A stretch of DNA of 64,000 nucleotides, taken from contig WSXU01000013.1 of assembly GCA_009773455.1 (NCBI GenBank), positions 1 to 64,000 of the forward strand, in the 5' to 3' direction. Shown piece after piece: positions 1-8,906 of the stretch (the first letter of the stretch is position 1; each line of letters opens with the position of its first letter). Both the position numbers and the translations under genes were made by a program. The notes below the pieces were generated by a model. That model did not search any database. It saw only the letters and a list, made by a program, of their open reading frames with translations, and was not told the DNA's origin. The DNA is from Bacteroidota bacterium. Its GTDB lineage: Bacteria; Bacteroidota; Bacteroidia; Bacteroidales; Lentimicrobiaceae.

Positions 1-508
1 AATAGATATCTGTGTAAATCCGTCTGATTTGTGTCATCAGTGTTCTGATTCAGAGGGAGCGACTTAAGCGAGGGAGCGAAAAGAAGCGATCATCAATAAA
101 TATCTGTGTAAATCCGTCTGATCTGTGTCATCAGTGCTCTGATTCAGAGGAAGCGACTTAAGAGATGGAGCGAAAAATCAGCGAAAATCAGCGTTCCGGA
201 GGATCGGCAGTATCGTCGTTCAAATGGGCGAGGGTGAGATGGAGCGAAAAGAAGCGATCATCAATAGATATCTGTGTAAATCCGTCTGATTTGTGTCATC
301 AGTGTTCTGATTCAGAGGGAGCGACTTAAGCGAGGGAGCGAAAAATCAGCGTTCCGGAGGATCGGCGGTATCGGCGTTCAAATGGGCGATGGAGAGAGGG
401 AGCGAGGGAGCGAAAAGTAGCGATGATCAATAAATATCTGTGTAAATCCGTCTGATCTGTGTCATCAGTGTTCTGATTCAGAGGGAGCGACTTAAGCGAG
501 GGAGCGAA
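1..508. repeat. Four long direct repeats of a dispersed repeat family
   Basis: Four near-identical copies start at 1, 95, 263 and 429. Each opens with AATA[GA]ATATCTGTGTAAATCC, continues through TGTGTCATCAGTG and TCTGATTCAGAGG, and ends in AGCGACTTAAG-type and GGGAGCGAA-type words. Copy 1 is about 94 bases. Copies 2 and 3 are about 166-168 bases because they carry an extra segment (GTTCCGGAGGATCGGC through AAATGGGCGA). Copy 4 ends near 508. No coding frame is conserved through the copies. A diverged copy on the opposite strand lies near 34160-34320, so this is a dispersed family and not only a local tandem array. Function unknown. Confidence 0.9.
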
Positions 509-893
509 TACTGCATGAAATCTCCGTTTGTTAAAATTTCGTTAATTTCATTCCATGTTGCATTTGGTTCAGACTTAATCGGTATTTTTGTAATTCAAAC
601 AAACCACCATGAATTCAGCACCTGCTGTTTTTACTTCCTCTATTTTAACATCATGGTCATGGTGGTGGCCAATCCTGGCCTCCTGAATCTATAACTACCC
701 CGGCGGGAGCCTGAGCTCCCTTTCATTTGCCCCTTCAAAGATGGGCAATTCGGATTAATCTCCGGTAATTATCGCTATGGATCTTCCATTCCGGTTCCTG
801 AACACTGATTTCAGTTCATGAACCCCGGAATACCGGCAAACCGGATGAATTCATCTTTTCACCAATCTCCAAACTACAAAAAAGCTCATAACA
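509..893. other. Intergenic stretch before trpB, nothing recognised
   Basis: No convincing gene, tRNA or leader peptide is visible. A short open frame beginning at 818 overlaps trpB out of frame and is not credible. I saw no T-box, trp leader or TAnnTTTG promoter box. A G+C-rich patch near 697-720 has some dyad symmetry but no T-tract. Confidence 0.5.
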
Positions 894-2261
894 ATGGACA
901 GAAAAATAAACCTGACAGAACAGGAAATACCCCGTTTTTACTACAACATCGTGGCGGATATGCCCAACAAGCCACTGCCTCCGCTCCATCCCGGCACACG
1001 CCAGCCGATCACACCCGATTTGCTCGAACCGCTTTTTCCCCGTGAACTCATCCTCCAGGAAGTGTCTTCAGAACAATACATCCAGATCCCTGAAGAAGTC
1101 AGGAAAATATATGCCCAGTGGAGGCCAACACCCATGTTCAGGGCGGTAAACCTCGAAAAGGCACTGAATACCCCTGCCCGCATCTATTATAAATATGAAG
1201 GGGTGAGCCCGGCCGGATCACACAAGCCAAACACAGCCGTAGCTCAGGCCTTTTACAACAAGGCCGAAGGCATCAAAAAGATAACGACCGAAACAGGAGC
1301 CGGCCAATGGGGCACCGCCCTCTCTTATGCCTGCCAGATGTTCGGCATGGAGTGCGAGGTATTTATGGTCAAAGTAAGCTACGACCAGAAGCCGTACCGT
1401 AAAATCATGATGAATACTTTCGGCGGGAAAGTCCATGCTTCCCCTTCGAACCTCACCTCGGCCGGAAGAAGCATTCTGGAAACAGACCCCTTTTCGTCCG
1501 GAAGCCTTGGAATCGCCATCTCGGAAGCCATTGAGCGTGCAGCTTCGGACCCGAATGCACACTATGCCCTCGGTTCAGTGCTGAATCATGTACTACTGCA
1601 TCAGACCATCATTGGTCAGGAGGCCATGGTTCAGATGGAAAAAGCCGGTTATATGCCTGATATCGTGATTGCACCCTTTGGAGGAGGAAGTAATTTCGCC
1701 GGAATCGCCTTCCCGTTTCTTAAGTTGAACCTCACCGATAACCAGAAGATCCGTTGCATCGCCGTGGAGCCTGAATCCTGTCCGAAACTGACCAGGGGAG
1801 AATTCCGGTATGATTTTGGCGACACCATGGGCCTGACCCCACTCCTGCCCATGTATACCCTCGGACATGACTTTATGCCTTCACCCATACATGCCGGTGG
1901 TCTAAGGTACCATGGCGCAGGTGTTATTGTCAGCCAACTGCTGAAAGACAACCTGATCGAAGCTGTGTCGGTGAACCAGCAACGCTGTTTTGAAGCAGGG
2001 ATGCAGTTCATCAGAACCGAGGGCATTATTCCCGCCCCCGAAGCCACCCATGCCATTGCGGCGGTGATCGATGAAGCTAACCGCTGCCGTGAAGAAGGTA
2101 CAGCCAGAACCATATTGTTCAACCTCTGCGGACATGGCTATTTCGATATGACAGCTTACGAGATGTTTATGTCGGGAAAACTCAACGGTGAAAAACAGGT
2201 CAGCGACAGCAGCATTCGGGATTCAATCAGGGGTCTTGAGATGCTGCAACCCGTAATCTGA
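894..2261 (+). CDS. trpB: Tryptophan synthase beta chain, TrpB2-type (stand-alone)
   Basis: PLP enzyme that condenses indole with serine (or a related acceptor) to give tryptophan in the cytoplasm. At 455 residues it is longer than the usual ~400-residue TrpB1, and the N-terminal ~75-residue extension and sequence style match the TrpB2 (COG1350) branch. The PLP lysine is K111 in GSHKPNTA, the GAGQWG loop follows, and the phosphate-binding glycine loop is GGGSNFAG near residue 262. There is no trpA or other trp gene beside it, which is usual for TrpB2 and suggests indole salvage, although that role is inferred. The ATG at 894 keeps the full conserved N-terminus. It converges on ppk2 across a hairpin. 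Confidence 0.93.
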   Translation: MDRKINLTEQEIPRFYYNIVADMPNKPLPPLHPGTRQPITPDLLEPLFPRELILQEVSSEQYIQIPEEVRKIYAQWRPTPMFRAVNLEKALNTPARIYYKYEGVSPAGSHKPNTAVAQAFYNKAEGIKKITTETGAGQWGTALSYACQMFGMECEVFMVKVSYDQKPYRKIMMNTFGGKVHASPSNLTSAGRSILETDPFSSGSLGIAISEAIERAASDPNAHYALGSVLNHVLLHQTIIGQEAMVQMEKAGYMPDIVIAPFGGGSNFAGIAFPFLKLNLTDNQKIRCIAVEPESCPKLTRGEFRYDFGDTMGLTPLLPMYTLGHDFMPSPIHAGGLRYHGAGVIVSQLLKDNLIEAVSVNQQRCFEAGMQFIRTEGIIPAPEATHAIAAVIDEANRCREEGTARTILFNLCGHGYFDMTAYEMFMSGKLNGEKQVSDSSIRDSIRGLEMLQPVI

Positions 2262-2272
2262 TCTGTGACGAT

Positions 2273-2319
2273 GCCTGTTTTTGCGGGTCTCCCTGCCATT
2301 GGAGGGAGATTCGCAGGCA
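2273..2319. terminator. Hairpin between convergent trpB and ppk2
   Basis: The inner stem is TCTCCCT (2288-2294) with AGGGAGA (2303-2309). An outer arm pairs GCCTG with CAGGC. It fills the 72-base gap between two convergent stop codons, so a shared terminator is likely. The T-tract is weak on both strands. Confidence 0.5.
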
Positions 2320-2333
2320 GGGGTTAAATGCCG

Positions 2334-3224
2334 CTACTTTTCGGCAAGCAGCATTTCCCGTGCCTCATCAAGCTTTTTCTTTTCTTCGGCAGGAAGAACA
2401 GGATATTCAACTTTAAGTTCCCTGATCCGGTTGATGAGGATGTTGCTCACAGCATAACGCATAAACCACTTACGATCGGCAGGAATCACATACCAGGGGG
2501 CATAATCGGTCGATGTATGGGTAAGCATATCTGAATAGGCATCCATGTATTCATCCCAGTGCAGCCGCTCCTGAACATCGGCCGATGAAAACTTCCAGTT
2601 TCTGGCAGGATCGTTGATCCGGTCGAGAAAGCGCTTTTTCTGTTCATCTTTTGATACATTCAGGAAAAACTTAATCACAATGGTGCCATTATCGGTCAGG
2701 TGACGCTCCAGGTCGTTGATCTGACGGTAACGGTCTTTCCAGAAGGCAGGCGTAACTTCTGATGTACTTCTGATGCCCGGAAGTTGCTGCCTGATGAGGT
2801 ATCCGGGATGCACTTTCACCACCAGTACCTCTTCGTAATACGAACGGTTGAAAATGCCGAAACGTCCCCGTTCGGGCAGGCATTTGTAGGTGCGCCAGAT
2901 ATAATCATGGTCAAGTTCATCGGGTGAAGGGCTTTTGAAACTATATACCTGGCAACCCTGGGGATTCAGTCCCGACATTACATTTTTGATGGTTCCATCC
3001 TTGCCTGCCGCATCCATAGCCTGAAAAATCAGCAAAACCGCGAAGCGGTTATCGGCATACAGTTTATCCTGCTCACCGATCAGTTCCTGAATGTTAGCTG
3101 CGAGCAGGCGGGTAGCCGTATCTTTATCTTTTACATCAGCGGTATAGTCATGGCTGAAATCCGAAACCAGGTGTTTCTTACCCGGGACAGCAAGAACAGA
3201 TTGATCCTTTAACAGGTTTTTCAT
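2334..3224 (-). CDS. ppk2: Polyphosphate kinase 2 family protein (PPK2)
   Basis: Transfers phosphate between polyphosphate and nucleotides, generally regenerating nucleoside di- or triphosphates in the cytoplasm. Single PPK2 domain of about 296 residues. The Walker A-like loop is MDAAGKDGT (about residues 70-78), followed by the family signature GIFNRSYYEEV (about 123-133) and a basic lid region. I chose the ATG at 3224; an in-frame TTG three codons upstream (3233) is possible. The protein ends in a charged lysine-rich helix. Which nucleotide it uses cannot be read with certainty. It is a single gene with no polyphosphate partner (ppk1, ppx) nearby. Confidence 0.9.
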   Translation of the reverse strand: MKNLLKDQSVLAVPGKKHLVSDFSHDYTADVKDKDTATRLLAANIQELIGEQDKLYADNRFAVLLIFQAMDAAGKDGTIKNVMSGLNPQGCQVYSFKSPSPDELDHDYIWRTYKCLPERGRFGIFNRSYYEEVLVVKVHPGYLIRQQLPGIRSTSEVTPAFWKDRYRQINDLERHLTDNGTIVIKFFLNVSKDEQKKRFLDRINDPARNWKFSSADVQERLHWDEYMDAYSDMLTHTSTDYAPWYVIPADRKWFMRYAVSNILINRIRELKVEYPVLPAEEKKKLDEAREMLLAEK

Positions 3225-3565
3225 ATGAAGCAATGAGGTCGGTTTTGATTAAAAACAACTAAAAGTAATGAAAAGCGATGAAGGCTCATCATTCATGGGT
3301 ATAAGAATGATGAATTCTTCAGGCTCCAACCCTAAAAATTCAGACCTTTGCTGATATGATGAACTATTGATGAATTCTGAAACCGGAAAATCCATTTCAC
3401 CATCAGGTTTTCTGCAATTCTTAATTCGTCGTTTTTACCCTGAGCGTGGTTGGTGAGCTTTTCGTCGAACCATGTCGAAGGGCGTCATTCCCCGCCTACG
3501 CTGCGCTTCTGCGGGGCAGGCGTCAATTCATAAATCGTAAATCGTAAATCTTTTAACCTCATCCC
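3225..3565. repeat. Intergenic stretch with dispersed hairpin repeats
   Basis: No gene is visible. Two repeat-like modules stand out. The first (about 3438-3482) begins CCCTGAGC and ends GTCGAAGGG, the split form of the CCCTGAGC...GTCGAAGGG word often scattered in Bacteroidota intergenic DNA. The second has CCCCGC (3490-3495) pairing with GCGGGG (3511-3516). The end (3524-3550) holds iterated AAATCGTAAATCGTAAATC. All look like short mobile or slipped repeats and not regulatory sites of a particular gene. Confidence 0.55.
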
Positions 3566-4159
3566 ATGCCATACCTTGTCGTAGACCTTGAAATGAGCGG
3601 CCCCGAACCGGGCTATCACGAAATCATCCAGATCGGGGCGGTTCTGCTGAACGACAACTGGGTAGAACTCGGAACATTTCTCACCAATGTTTATCCTGAA
3701 AATGAAGAGGCTTTCACGGCTTCCGCCGAAAAAGTACACGGACTTTCGTGGGATGAACTTCAGGAGGCACCCATGGTTTATGAAGTGCTTGAAGATTTCG
3801 AAAAATGGATCCGGAAAATGCTGAAAAGACAGGGTGGTGACCTGAAAGACCTTGTCATCTGCGGCCAAAGCGTAATCTTCGATGTCAACTTCCTGAAATT
3901 CGCCTACAGCGGTGAAAACATCGACTGGCCATTCAGCAACAAGCTGATCGACCTTCATACCATTGCTTTCTATACCTTCAGAATTCTTGAATCCAATGGT
4001 AAAACAGTTCCTAAATCACTCAGCCTGAAGGCAATATCTGCTTACTTCGGCTTTGAAAGGGAAGGAACCACCCACAATGCGCTCGAAGATTCGCAATTGA
4101 CCATGAAGTGCCTGCAGCGGTTTTTCCAGATGGCGGCAAAATTCAAGGTGATAGATTAA
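3566..4159 (+). CDS. DEDDh 3'-5' exonuclease (DnaQ/oligoribonuclease-like)
   Basis: Metal-dependent 3'-5' exonuclease acting on DNA or short RNA ends. The exonuclease motifs are in order: Exo I VVDLEMSG (D7, E9), Exo II around NFL with D106 (FDVNFLKF), and Exo III HNALEDSQ (H170, D175), i.e. the DEDDh type. At 197 residues it is close to the size of oligoribonuclease (about 180), and the opening resembles Orn, but the substrate cannot be fixed from sequence. It is probably co-transcribed with the gene that begins 9 bases downstream. Confidence 0.82.
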   Translation: MPYLVVDLEMSGPEPGYHEIIQIGAVLLNDNWVELGTFLTNVYPENEEAFTASAEKVHGLSWDELQEAPMVYEVLEDFEKWIRKMLKRQGGDLKDLVICGQSVIFDVNFLKFAYSGENIDWPFSNKLIDLHTIAFYTFRILESNGKTVPKSLSLKAISAYFGFEREGTTHNALEDSQLTMKCLQRFFQMAAKFKVID

Positions 4160-4168
4160 AATACAACA

Positions 4169-4576
4169 ATGACACCGCTGTTTAAAAAGCTTAACTATAA
4201 GAATCAGCCCGAAATCATCGTGTTGAACCCGCCTGCGACTTTCCTGACAGAGATGGATGCGATGAAGTCGTATGCCAGGTTCCCGGTATTTCCCGGCACC
4301 GGAACCCGGATTGAATTTTTAATGGCCTTCGTTATGACACAGGCAGAAGTCGACAGGCTTTCGGCAGCTATGGTCCCCCTGCTGGCCGAAGATGCCGTAT
4401 TGTGGTTTGCCTACCCCAAACAAACTTCTAAGAAGTTCCGATGTGAGTTCAACCGCGACAACGGATGGAAGGTGTTGCAGTCGCTGGAATATGAAGGGGT
4501 GAGAATGGTTGCCGTTGACGAAGACTGGTCGGCACTCAGGTTCCGCAAACAGGCCCTGATCAGGAAGTCCCGTTAA
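4169..4576 (+). CDS. DUF3052-like protein
   Basis: A 135-residue soluble protein with no signal peptide or membrane segment. The pattern WFAYPKQTSKK (about residue 75-85) followed by VDEDWSALRFRKQ near the C-terminus resembles the DUF3052 family, where 'PK..S' and 'DE.WSA..F' are the conserved blocks. Function is unknown. It starts 9 bases after the exonuclease stop, so the two are probably one transcript. Its 3' end overlaps the 3' end of the convergent membrane Hdr-like gene by 17 bases. Confidence 0.6.
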   Translation: MTPLFKKLNYKNQPEIIVLNPPATFLTEMDAMKSYARFPVFPGTGTRIEFLMAFVMTQAEVDRLSAAMVPLLAEDAVLWFAYPKQTSKKFRCEFNRDNGWKVLQSLEYEGVRMVAVDEDWSALRFRKQALIRKSR

Positions 4577-6422
4577 AATTCTGTTCTGTGGCAGTTAACA
4601 GAACAGCCGGGTATTTCTTTTTACCGGTGTCAGCCTTTATTTGTGCGACAGGCCGGTGGTTTACCGACTCCAGCAACAGTTCGGCAAGATCAGCTACCCT
4701 CACCTCCGACTGACCGGCAAATGTTTTTTTACACAAAGGGCAGGCAGTTGCGATGATGTCGGGCTGATTGACAGTGAGGGAGGCCAGTGTTGCCCGGGTA
4801 ATATCCTTCCGTTTTTCAGCCGGGAGATCTGCCATTCCAAGACTTCCACCACAACACAGTGAATACCTGCGTTCATTGCCGGCTTCAACCAGGCTGTAGC
4901 TGCGGGCAATCAACCGGCGTGGCTGATCATAGATACCACTGCCCCTTCCCAGATCACAGGGGTCGTGGAAAACAACGGTCTCAGGAGAAAAGTATGTTTC
5001 CAGCTTCTTTTCAGCAACAAGCTTTAATAGATACTCACTGTGGTGAAGAACGGGGATATCCAGCCGGTAGTCATCTTTGAACATCTTGTAGCAGATGGGG
5101 CAGGTGGTTACCAGGATTCCGGCCCCGCTTTCACGGATAAGTTCCCTGTTTTTCGAAACAAGAACTTCTGCAGCCCTAAAATTACCTGAAAGTTTTAAGG
5201 GCCTGCCGCAACAGATGCTTCCCTCCTCATCAATAAAGGACACCTCCACCCCTGCTTTATCAAACAACGCCAGCATTGCCCGGGTAGCAGATGGGTTCAG
5301 GTGACCCATGCAGCCGGCAAAAAAAGCTACTTTTCCTGGCTTAACCTCCTGCCGGTCAATGTAACCATAGGAGTTTTCAGAGAATACCTGATTTCTGCTC
5401 CGCTCATTCAGGCGGATAGCGGTGTTTTCAATCCCTACCGGACAACTGGCATTACAGCGTCCACAGATCAGGCAGGTGTCCGTTTTGAACTGATCGGGAA
5501 CTTTATCCCTCAGATCCCTCAGGAAATAAGCAGGTTGAATGTTGTGAATCCCCAGATCACTGCTCAGCTGACATTGATCGATGCAGAGTCCGCAACGGGA
5601 ACAGGCGTTCAGCTCAACCTCAGTAAATGAAGAGTGTTCCTGTTTTTCACGGATACCAAACCTTCGAAGGAAAATAAGAAAAACCTCGGTCAGTATGTGC
5701 ATATAGCGGGTAAATGGCATGCTGACAAAGAAAGTGCCCAGGGCAATGGAGTATGCCAGCCAGGCCGGGTACCTGAGCACTTCCAGTGGCAGGAAACGGG
5801 CCAGGTAATGACCGAGCGTATTGGTCAGAAAACCACCGGTATCAAAAAGACCTGCATTAAAGCTTTCGGCGAGCAACCGCAGCGGGAATACCATCCAAAG
5901 TGAGGTCAGGGCTAGTTTATCGATGGTATTCTGCCTGGTGGTCCTTTTCATTCCTACAATACTGCTGCTGTACCGCTTGTACATTGCAATAAAAAGACCC
6001 GACAGGACAAAGAGCAACAGAAAATCCATGGCAAATACAAAGAACTTCCGGTATGGCAGTTCTTTCAGATCGTGTACGAAAAACTCGAAGAAAATCGGGT
6101 ACCAGGGTGGGTTCATCGTACCATGGCTGTACCACCTTGTTTCAAGGTTACCCGCAACAATCAGGAGGAACCAGCCGAAAGCCAGGCTCATGTGCATATA
6201 GCCCAGCCAGAAGTTTGCCCTGAAAACCTTTCGGTGAAGCAGGCTTTCCGAAACCACTTCGCGGGAGGCATAAATAAATTTTCTACTGAAGAGTCCTTTG
6301 AGAAATAACCGTTTATCGCTTGCCGGAAGACCCCTGAACCAATGGATCCACTTCCCGAATACAACCATCAGCACAAAGGCCATTCCGGTAATAAAGGGCA
6401 ATATGAACGGATCGTACTTCAT
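4560..6422 (-). CDS. Membrane Fe-S oxidoreductase: NarI-like cytochrome b fused to HdrD-like module
   Basis: About residues 1-250 form six or so hydrophobic helices with histidines suited to haem b ligation (for example H77, H117, H242), like HdrE/NarI/DsrM. Two 4Fe-4S motifs follow (C274-C277-C280-C284 and C317-C320-C323-C327), then two complete CCG (noncubane cluster) motifs: C371, C404-C405, C441-C444 and C489, C523-C524, C561-C564. This is HdrE+HdrD in one chain and should pass electrons between the soluble Hdr subunits and menaquinone. The start ATG overlaps the upstream hdrC-like stop (ATGA), so the two are translationally coupled. The direction of electron flow and the substrate are not readable. 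Confidence 0.85.
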   Translation of the reverse strand: MKYDPFILPFITGMAFVLMVVFGKWIHWFRGLPASDKRLFLKGLFSRKFIYASREVVSESLLHRKVFRANFWLGYMHMSLAFGWFLLIVAGNLETRWYSHGTMNPPWYPIFFEFFVHDLKELPYRKFFVFAMDFLLLFVLSGLFIAMYKRYSSSIVGMKRTTRQNTIDKLALTSLWMVFPLRLLAESFNAGLFDTGGFLTNTLGHYLARFLPLEVLRYPAWLAYSIALGTFFVSMPFTRYMHILTEVFLIFLRRFGIREKQEHSSFTEVELNACSRCGLCIDQCQLSSDLGIHNIQPAYFLRDLRDKVPDQFKTDTCLICGRCNASCPVGIENTAIRLNERSRNQVFSENSYGYIDRQEVKPGKVAFFAGCMGHLNPSATRAMLALFDKAGVEVSFIDEEGSICCGRPLKLSGNFRAAEVLVSKNRELIRESGAGILVTTCPICYKMFKDDYRLDIPVLHHSEYLLKLVAEKKLETYFSPETVVFHDPCDLGRGSGIYDQPRRLIARSYSLVEAGNERRYSLCCGGSLGMADLPAEKRKDITRATLASLTVNQPDIIATACPLCKKTFAGQSEVRVADLAELLLESVNHRPVAQIKADTGKKKYPAVLLTATEQNFNGTS

Positions 6423-6787
6423 AGGCCTTGAATTTCAGCATGTTTACGAACCAGCAGGACAATGTTCCGGGTATTGATATTTCTCGGGCAGACCAGGGTG
6501 CATTTGCCGCACAGCATACACTTTGATGCTTCGGCCATCATCAGTCTCTCATCACCTCGCTTTATACGGTGGATCAGTTCCCTGAGTCCGAACCTGGTAA
6601 ACCGGCCGGCAGAGCAGGTTGCAACGCAGCTACCGCATGAAATGCACAGATTGAATCCCGGTTCGGCTTCCGAAACAGCCCTGGCAAGGGCTGTGCTGAC
6701 CGAATCCAGATCGGTTTTATTCGATGCTATTGATGTATATCCAAAGTCGGCCATCCTTTTCTCTTCCTCAATTACATGAACAAGCAA
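6419..6787 (-). CDS. hdrC: HdrC-like 4Fe-4S dicluster protein (second, short)
   Basis: A 122-residue electron-transfer protein of the HdrC type. Two clusters are bound by CISCGSCVATC and CMLCGKCTLVCP, separated by the typical helix with GLRELIHRIKRGDE. It should carry electrons between the HdrA-like flavoprotein (2 bases upstream) and the membrane fusion protein downstream. It overlaps that gene by four bases. The pairing of this short HdrC with an HdrD-like partner, in the same operon as a second HdrC-HdrB pair, resembles the C2-B2 half of sHdr operons. Confidence 0.85.
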   Translation of the reverse strand: MLVHVIEEEKRMADFGYTSIASNKTDLDSVSTALARAVSEAEPGFNLCISCGSCVATCSAGRFTRFGLRELIHRIKRGDERLMMAEASKCMLCGKCTLVCPRNINTRNIVLLVRKHAEIQGL

Positions 6788-6789
6788 CT

Positions 6790-7809
6790 TCAGTCACCAC
6801 GAAGGTACTGATGTATCTGCAGCGCAGCAGCCTTCGCACTATTCACTGATTCGCCGACATTACCGGGCCCGGTACATGTTCCGGTGACAAAAACACCCTT
6901 TACACCTGTCAGGGTGCTGCCGGTATGGGCATTGGCTATGTCGGCAAATCCATCTGCGTTATCACTCAGGCCCAGGGATCTGAGGATGGGCAGGGTATTG
7001 GCAGGCGGCGACATACCGGCCATCAGAACGACCAGATCAACCGTCAGTTGCACAGGTTTCGAAGCCAGGGTATCTTCTGCTTTGATGATTACCTGCCGCA
7101 GACGGTTCTCATTGGCTTCGGACAGTCTGCCACGGATGAAGCTCACACCCTTCACCTGGGCTTCCTTGTACAACTGTTCATACCCTGAGCCAAACATGCG
7201 CAGGTCCATATAGAAATTATATACCTCACATCCGGGAAGCGCTTCCCTGACCTCAATGGCCTGCTTAACGGCTGTAACACAGCAAACCCTGGAACAGTAT
7301 GGCTTGTTTACTTTTTCGTCACGCGAACCGACACAATGGATGAAGGCAACTTTTCTTGGCTCAGAACCATCTGCCATCAGCGGTTTTCCATGAAGGGAAA
7401 ACATTTTTTCAAAATCGGCCGAGGTAATCACATTTTCGAAAATGCCATACCCGTATTCTTCTTTTTTGCGGGCATCGAACAGCTCGAACCCGGTGGCCAG
7501 CAGAACGGCATCAGCAACACCTACCCTATCGGTGGAAGTCTGCAGATGAAAATTCCCGTTGCTGAAACTGACTGAAGTTACGGTGGTTCCCGACAGAATT
7601 TCCGTATCGGTGGTAACTGAGGATTCAAGTTCGGTTATGACCTCCGCTGCATGACGGCCCGATGGGAACAACCTGTCCCAGTTCCGCACATTTCCCCCAG
7701 TCGACGATTCCTTTTCATACAGCAATACGTGGTAACCCAGTTGATTCAGCGCTGCAGAGGCTGCCAGTCCGGCTACCCCACCTCCTATTACGGCGACTGT
7801 TTTGCTCAT
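6790..7809 (-). CDS. hdrA: HdrA-like FAD protein, short form
   Basis: A 339-residue flavoprotein with an N-terminal Rossmann motif (GGGVAG, residues 9-14) and the HdrA Fe-S signature CVGSRDE plus YCSRVCC (C159, C172, C176, C177). It has no N-terminal insert and no C-terminal ferredoxin domains, so it is about half the size of methanogen HdrA and similar to sHdrA of sulfur oxidisers. The C-terminal FAD-binding end (TGTCTGPGNVGESVNSAKAA) is intact. It is flanked by hdrB-like (23 bases upstream) and hdrC-like (2 bases downstream) genes. It is the likely branching point of the complex; whether it bifurcates electrons is unknown. Confidence 0.85.
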   Translation of the reverse strand: MSKTVAVIGGGVAGLAASAALNQLGYHVLLYEKESSTGGNVRNWDRLFPSGRHAAEVITELESSVTTDTEILSGTTVTSVSFSNGNFHLQTSTDRVGVADAVLLATGFELFDARKKEEYGYGIFENVITSADFEKMFSLHGKPLMADGSEPRKVAFIHCVGSRDEKVNKPYCSRVCCVTAVKQAIEVREALPGCEVYNFYMDLRMFGSGYEQLYKEAQVKGVSFIRGRLSEANENRLRQVIIKAEDTLASKPVQLTVDLVVLMAGMSPPANTLPILRSLGLSDNADGFADIANAHTGSTLTGVKGVFVTGTCTGPGNVGESVNSAKAAALQIHQYLRGD

Positions 7810-7832
7810 ATATGCTGATTTGTGTGCTTCTA

Positions 7833-8906
7833 CTATTGATAGAATTTCAGATTCACCGGTGACACAGGTTGTCCAAGATCTTCGCCCTGAGCCCCCCTGA
7901 ATTTAGCCCCTGGGTCATATTTAATCCCGATTTTATCGAGCAGGCCGTCCACCGGCACCTGGTGGAGTTGCAATCCCAGTTCCCAGGGATCGAAGCCCAG
8001 CACCAGGCCTGCAACCTCCTCATAGGTCAGCGAGGGAATTCCATGTCCGTTTTCACCGTACGTTTTGCCTTCCATTTCAGCCAGGGCATACTGCCAGCGG
8101 TCGAGGAAGTAAGCACAACCCGGACAGTTAGCGATGATAAAGTCCGGTTTTTCGGGCTCCATCGATTCGAATTTCTTTTTAGAACCGGATATAGAATAAC
8201 CCCTGTTTGCCTTCACCAGGTACTGCCTGAATCCAAATCCGCAGCAATGGCGGCGTTCGGGGTAGTCGATCACCTCTCCACCCCAGGCTTCTACCATTCC
8301 GGCAAGCACATATGGATATTCAGCACCGCCAATGCCCTTCTGGGGAAACATCTTGGCGTAATGGCAACCGATGTGGTCAACCACCCGCAAGGGTTTACCG
8401 GTATGCTTGTTTACGAGCCTGTATTTCGATTTTCCGGCGATTTCATTCCTGAATTTGAAGATGACATCACTGGTATGGGCAAGGTTTCCTGGTACATCAA
8501 ACTTTCGTCCGGTTGCTTTGTCGAGGTTTTCTCTTACCCTTGCTTCGACTTCCGGAAAATGCTCCCAGGAGTCAAGAATTTCGGTATAAATCCCGAACGA
8601 AGTAACACAGGAAGGCACGTAATTGGTATAGCCAGCCTCCTTCATCAGCGCAAAATTCCGTCCGACAACGGTCATGGTTGTTTCAAGGGGGACCACTTCG
8701 GCATGGTAACCAATGCCTGTACAGGTGGTGTGATGCGGATCATCAAACACCTCTTTCCCAAGTACATCCCTCATGATTTTCAGAAAAGCGGTTTCAGAGC
8801 CGGGAAAAAAGTTCTGCCGGATACAGCTTCTTACATAATAGAACTTATCACCGGCAATCTCTTTCTGGTATTCGTTCCAGATAACTCTTTTTCCCTCCTG
8901 TTTCAT
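7833..8906 (-). CDS. hdrB: HdrB-like CCG-domain protein, one cluster motif degenerate
   Basis: A 357-residue HdrB-type subunit. The second CCG motif is complete (C181, C221-C222, C261-C264). The first is eroded: C28, C62 then threonine where the second Cys of the pair should be, C100, and S103 in place of the last Cys. Only one noncubane [4Fe-4S] cluster is therefore expected. sHdrB1 proteins of sulfur-oxidising bacteria also differ from HdrB in this way as far as I recall, but that comparison needs an alignment. The start overlaps the upstream hdrC-like stop by four bases, which implies a stoichiometric C1-B1 pair. Confidence 0.85.
   Translation of the reverse strand: MKQEGKRVIWNEYQKEIAGDKFYYVRSCIRQNFFPGSETAFLKIMRDVLGKEVFDDPHHTTCTGIGYHAEVVPLETTMTVVGRNFALMKEAGYTNYVPSCVTSFGIYTEILDSWEHFPEVEARVRENLDKATGRKFDVPGNLAHTSDVIFKFRNEIAGKSKYRLVNKHTGKPLRVVDHIGCHYAKMFPQKGIGGAEYPYVLAGMVEAWGGEVIDYPERRHCCGFGFRQYLVKANRGYSISGSKKKFESMEPEKPDFIIANCPGCAYFLDRWQYALAEMEGKTYGENGHGIPSLTYEEVAGLVLGFDPWELGLQLHQVPVDGLLDKIGIKYDPGAKFRGAQGEDLGQPVSPVNLKFYQ

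Noticed and set aside
1-508. CRISPR array
   Set aside because: Repeat units are 94-168 bases, the spacing is irregular, there are no unique spacers and no cas genes.
509-893. T-box or trp leader controlling trpB
   Set aside because: No specifier loop, no leader peptide with tandem Trp codons and no terminator/antiterminator pair was found.
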